DNA of 64,000 bases from assembly GCA_002712005.1 (NCBI GenBank), contig PASP01000001.1, forward strand, positions 168,210 to 232,209, written 5' to 3'. Shown in pieces: positions 61,906-64,000 of this stretch; position 1 is the first letter of the stretch; each line of letters opens with the position of its first letter. This DNA comes from Halobacteriovoraceae bacterium. GTDB taxonomy: Bacteria > Bdellovibrionota > Bacteriovoracia > Bacteriovoracales > Bacteriovoracaceae. Made by a program: the position numbers and the translations under genes. The notes beneath the pieces are model-generated. The model did no database searches. It was not told the DNA's origin and saw only the letters and a program-made list of their open reading frames with translations.

Positions 61906-63321
61906 CTAAAATTGGAAATAGAGAAAGGGTGAGTCTTTCGCTAAAAACAAAAGTGTACTCATAAAGAGAATCGCCAAACCAATCGCCTTAAATGTACTCC
62001 AATTATCCTTTTCATCAATTTCTGTAGTATTTGCACCTTTAAAAGAAATGATTCCTCCGATTAAACATGCAGCTGCAAAACGATCTCTACTACTTGCTAC
62101 AAAATGCTTATAAGAAAGAACATCTGTCGGAATGAACATTTTATTCATCCAAGTGATAAGAAGATCCATATTTTCTGCTCTAAATATTACCCATCCAATG
62201 ATGATGATTAAAAATGTTGCACCTGTTCTTAATCGATATATAAACTTATTAGCTGGTTTACTATCTAACTTAAAATATCTTTCAATTGCCAAAAGTAATC
62301 CATGAAATGCACCCCATAGAACATAAGTCCAAGCAGCTCCATGCCATAGACCACCGAGGAGCATCGTAAGAAATAGGTTCATGTAAGTTCTCTTATTTCC
62401 CTTTCTATTTCCACCTAAAGAAATATAGAGATAATCTCTTAGCCAACTACTCAATGTAATATGCCATCTACGCCAAAAGTCAGTGATACTATAAGACTTG
62501 TAAGGGGAATTGAAGTTTTGCGGAAACTTAACCCCCAACATAAGTCCTAAACCAATGGCCATATCTGAATACCCAGAAAAATCAAAATAGAGTTGAAACG
62601 TATATCCGATAGCACACATCCAAGCTTCTATTGTTGTCGCTATATCCATCATAGCGATCACAGGATCAATGGCCTTTGCTATGGTATCTGCGATTAGTAT
62701 TTTCTTACCAAGACCAATTATAAAAAAGGTTAATCCTCTATTTATCTTTTTTAATTTAATTCTATCTTTTGCACTCTCTTCCAACTGTTCAACAAGTTCA
62801 CTGTGCCTAATAATTGGACCAGCAATGAGTTGGGGAAATAGAGCGACATAAGCAGCAAAGGGTGTAAATTTATGATAGGCCTTCGAATGATTCCTATATA
62901 AATCTATCGTGTAACTTAACGATTGGAAGGTATAAAAGGAAATTCCTACAGGCAAAATAATATTGGGTAACTGATCAAATGGATTTAAACCAACGTTAAT
63001 TAGAAAATAATTTAAGTTCTCAATTACAAAATTTGAATATTTAAAGAATCCAAGAACCCCTAAATTTACAAATAATGATACTAAAAGTAGTTTTTTTTCT
63101 GTTTTAGGATTTGAGGTTTTCTCTAGTTTTAATCCGACAAAGTAATCTACAAATGTGGAAAATAATAGCAAGGGTAGGAACTTATAATTCCAATGACCGT
63201 AAAAGTAATAGCTGGCCATTAAAAGAAAAGGAATTTTCCAAGCTTTCTTTAGTACGTAGTTATAGAGAAAGAAAACAAGCGGAAAAAAGACAAATAGAAA
63301 CTCATAACTATTGAATAACAT
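61906..63321 (-). CDS. MBOAT-family O-acyltransferase (AlgI-like)
   Basis: This 471-residue protein has about 11-12 membrane helices. Family motifs are YTFQLYFDFSGYSDMAIGLGLMLG, PQNFNSPYKSYSITDFWRRWHITLSSWLRDYLY and the catalytic His in LLGGLWHGAAWTYVLWG. AlgI-like enzymes move acetyl groups across the inner membrane to modify periplasmic or surface glycan. Its gene pairs with the SGNH-like gene (9-base gap), the common two-part system. Confidence 0.93.
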   Translation of the reverse strand: MLFNSYEFLFVFFPLVFFLYNYVLKKAWKIPFLLMASYYFYGHWNYKFLPLLLFSTFVDYFVGLKLEKTSNPKTEKKLLLVSLFVNLGVLGFFKYSNFVIENLNYFLINVGLNPFDQLPNIILPVGISFYTFQSLSYTIDLYRNHSKAYHKFTPFAAYVALFPQLIAGPIIRHSELVEQLEESAKDRIKLKKINRGLTFFIIGLGKKILIADTIAKAIDPVIAMMDIATTIEAWMCAIGYTFQLYFDFSGYSDMAIGLGLMLGVKFPQNFNSPYKSYSITDFWRRWHITLSSWLRDYLYISLGGNRKGNKRTYMNLFLTMLLGGLWHGAAWTYVLWGAFHGLLLAIERYFKLDSKPANKFIYRLRTGATFLIIIIGWVIFRAENMDLLITWMNKMFIPTDVLSYKHFVASSRDRFAAACLIGGIISFKGANTTEIDEKDNWSTFKAIGLAILFMSTLLFLAKDSPFLYFQF

Positions 63322-63403
63322 TATTCTTCTTACTTATAGATAAATTATTTTTCTCTAAGTATTACTTTATATAGATAAGTTGTCGATTATCTTATTTCTC
63401 AAT

Positions 63404-63428
63404 AAAAAAGGGAGCCTCTAGTGCTCCC
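63404..63428 (-). terminator. Terminator of the 72-residue gene
   Basis: GGGAGC (63410-63415) and GCTCCC (63423-63428) form a 6-bp stem with a seven-base loop; six T's follow on the minus strand (63409-63404). Confidence 0.8.
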
Positions 63429-63460
63429 CTTTATTCATAGTTAATTTATAATCTATTTAA

Positions 63461-63679
63461 TTATTGAAGCCATTTATTAAGCTTCTTTGAAATTTCTTCA
63501 GTTGTACTTTCACTTGCTTCAGAAATATCTTTCTTCATATTACTTAGCTTTACTTCCCATTCATCTACTTTCTTATTTGTTGAGCCTTTAGCATCTGCCT
63601 TGGCCCTAGCTATTTTAGCCTCTAATTCTTTTTGTCTTGCTTTAACGCGATCAAGTAATTCACTCTTGTGACTAAACAT
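63461..63679 (-). CDS. 72-residue coiled-coil protein
   Basis: This small, highly charged helical protein (MFSHKSELLDRVKARQKELEAK ... ISKKLNKWLQ) has heptad-like repeats. It resembles small stress-type or surface proteins by composition only. It has a terminator right after it, GGAG before the ATG, and is monocistronic between the MBOAT gene and two tRNA-Ser genes. Function unknown. Confidence 0.7.
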   Translation of the reverse strand: MFSHKSELLDRVKARQKELEAKIARAKADAKGSTNKKVDEWEVKLSNMKKDISEASESTTEEISKKLNKWLQ

Positions 63680-63807
63680 ACAATCTCCTTCGTTTTCTAA
63701 GCTGTCATTTCATTCAAACTTAGATCTATATAAGATTATAATAATGACTAGAAAGTGATTATTCTTCGCGATTAATTGTTTTCTATGTGCAGTAATTTAC
63801 AAAAAGA

Positions 63808-63898
63808 TGGCGGAGATGGTGAGATTCGAACTCACGGTACGGTCAGACCGTACGACACCTTAGCAAGGTGCTGCCTTCGACCACTCGGCCACATCTCC
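63808..63898 (-). tRNA. tRNA-Ser (anticodon GCT)
   Basis: Acceptor GGAGATG / CATCTCC, anticodon arm CACCTTGCTAAGGTG giving GCT, a long variable arm with a paired TACGGTC/GACCGTA stem, and an encoded CCA. It reads AGC/AGU. Confidence 0.95.
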
Positions 63899-63908
63899 AT
63901 CATAAAGA

Positions 63909-63996
63909 TGGCGGAGGACACAGGATTCGAACCTGCGGACCCGTTAAGGTCAATGGTTTTCAAAACCACCGCTTTCGACCACTCAGCCAATCCTCC
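63909..63996 (-). tRNA. tRNA-Ser (anticodon TGA)
   Basis: Acceptor GGAGGAT / GTCCTCC, anticodon arm GGTTTTGAAAACC giving TGA, a long variable arm, T-loop GGTTCGAATCC and an encoded CCA. It reads UCA/UCG. It lies 10 bases before tRNA-Ser(GCT), so the two are probably cotranscribed. Confidence 0.95.
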
Positions 63997-64000
63997 GCGA

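Overview
The window looks like a chromosomal segment of an AT-rich Gram-negative bacterium. It holds a complete murein/division (dcw) block, LPS-type functions (LpxH-like hydrolase, heptose-phosphate adenylyltransferase, several glycosyltransferases), lipoproteins, a flagellar filament region with two flagellins, and an MglA-type GTPase. This gene content fits the Bdellovibrionota, most likely a Bacteriovorax/Halobacteriovorax-like predator. That placement is inference from gene content and base composition; no rRNA is present to test it.

Layout. 1-8.7 kb: a partial lipoprotein, a secreted protein, a head-to-head rqcH/mutS2 pair whose start codons overlap, and an rlmE-PBP-lepB operon. 8.7-9.05 kb: a non-coding stretch with five DnaA-box matches and a perfect hairpin. 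9-10.6 kb: a polytopic membrane protein. 10.8-22.7 kb (+ strand): fliD-fliS-fliT-like, then a Maf-N-like protein, two GT9-type glycosyltransferases with helical tails, small helical proteins, a histidine kinase and response regulator, then nadK and recN. 22.7-26.2 kb: an interrupted lpxH-like gene and two flagellin genes, each behind a sigma-28-type promoter. 26.2-32 kb: a heptose adenylyltransferase operon, rsmE/prmA, and udk-RNase J. 32.1-48.7 kb: the dcw cluster on the minus strand (mtnP-rsmH-ftsL-ftsI-murE-murF-mraY-murD-ftsW-murC-murB-ftsQ-ftsA-ftsZ) without murG. 48.8-54.1 kb: an interrupted hydrolase, then SRP RNA-dnaX-ybaB-recR-roadblock-mglA. 54.1-64 kb: glycosyltransferases, a cytochrome c, tRNA-Arg(ACG), tadA, three tRNA-Ser genes, and an MBOAT/SGNH acyl-transfer pair.

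The most unusual result concerns gene integrity. Four genes (murC, murF, an lpxH-like gene, an alpha/beta hydrolase) carry single in-frame stop codons, and ftsI has ATT where ATG is expected. Each can be explained by one G-to-T change on the coding strand. murC, murF and ftsI are normally essential, so this points to sequence error, a G-to-T mutator or damage signature, or an unusual decoding situation. By contrast, the dnaX frame break falls exactly on an A9 slippery run and is best read as programmed frameshifting giving tau and gamma.

Other system-level signals are the candidate flagellin glycosylation island between the filament cap and flagellin genes, the structured leader of the second flagellin with a five-codon upstream frame, and the pairing of two ribosome-rescue factors (RqcH and MutS2) on one shared start site.
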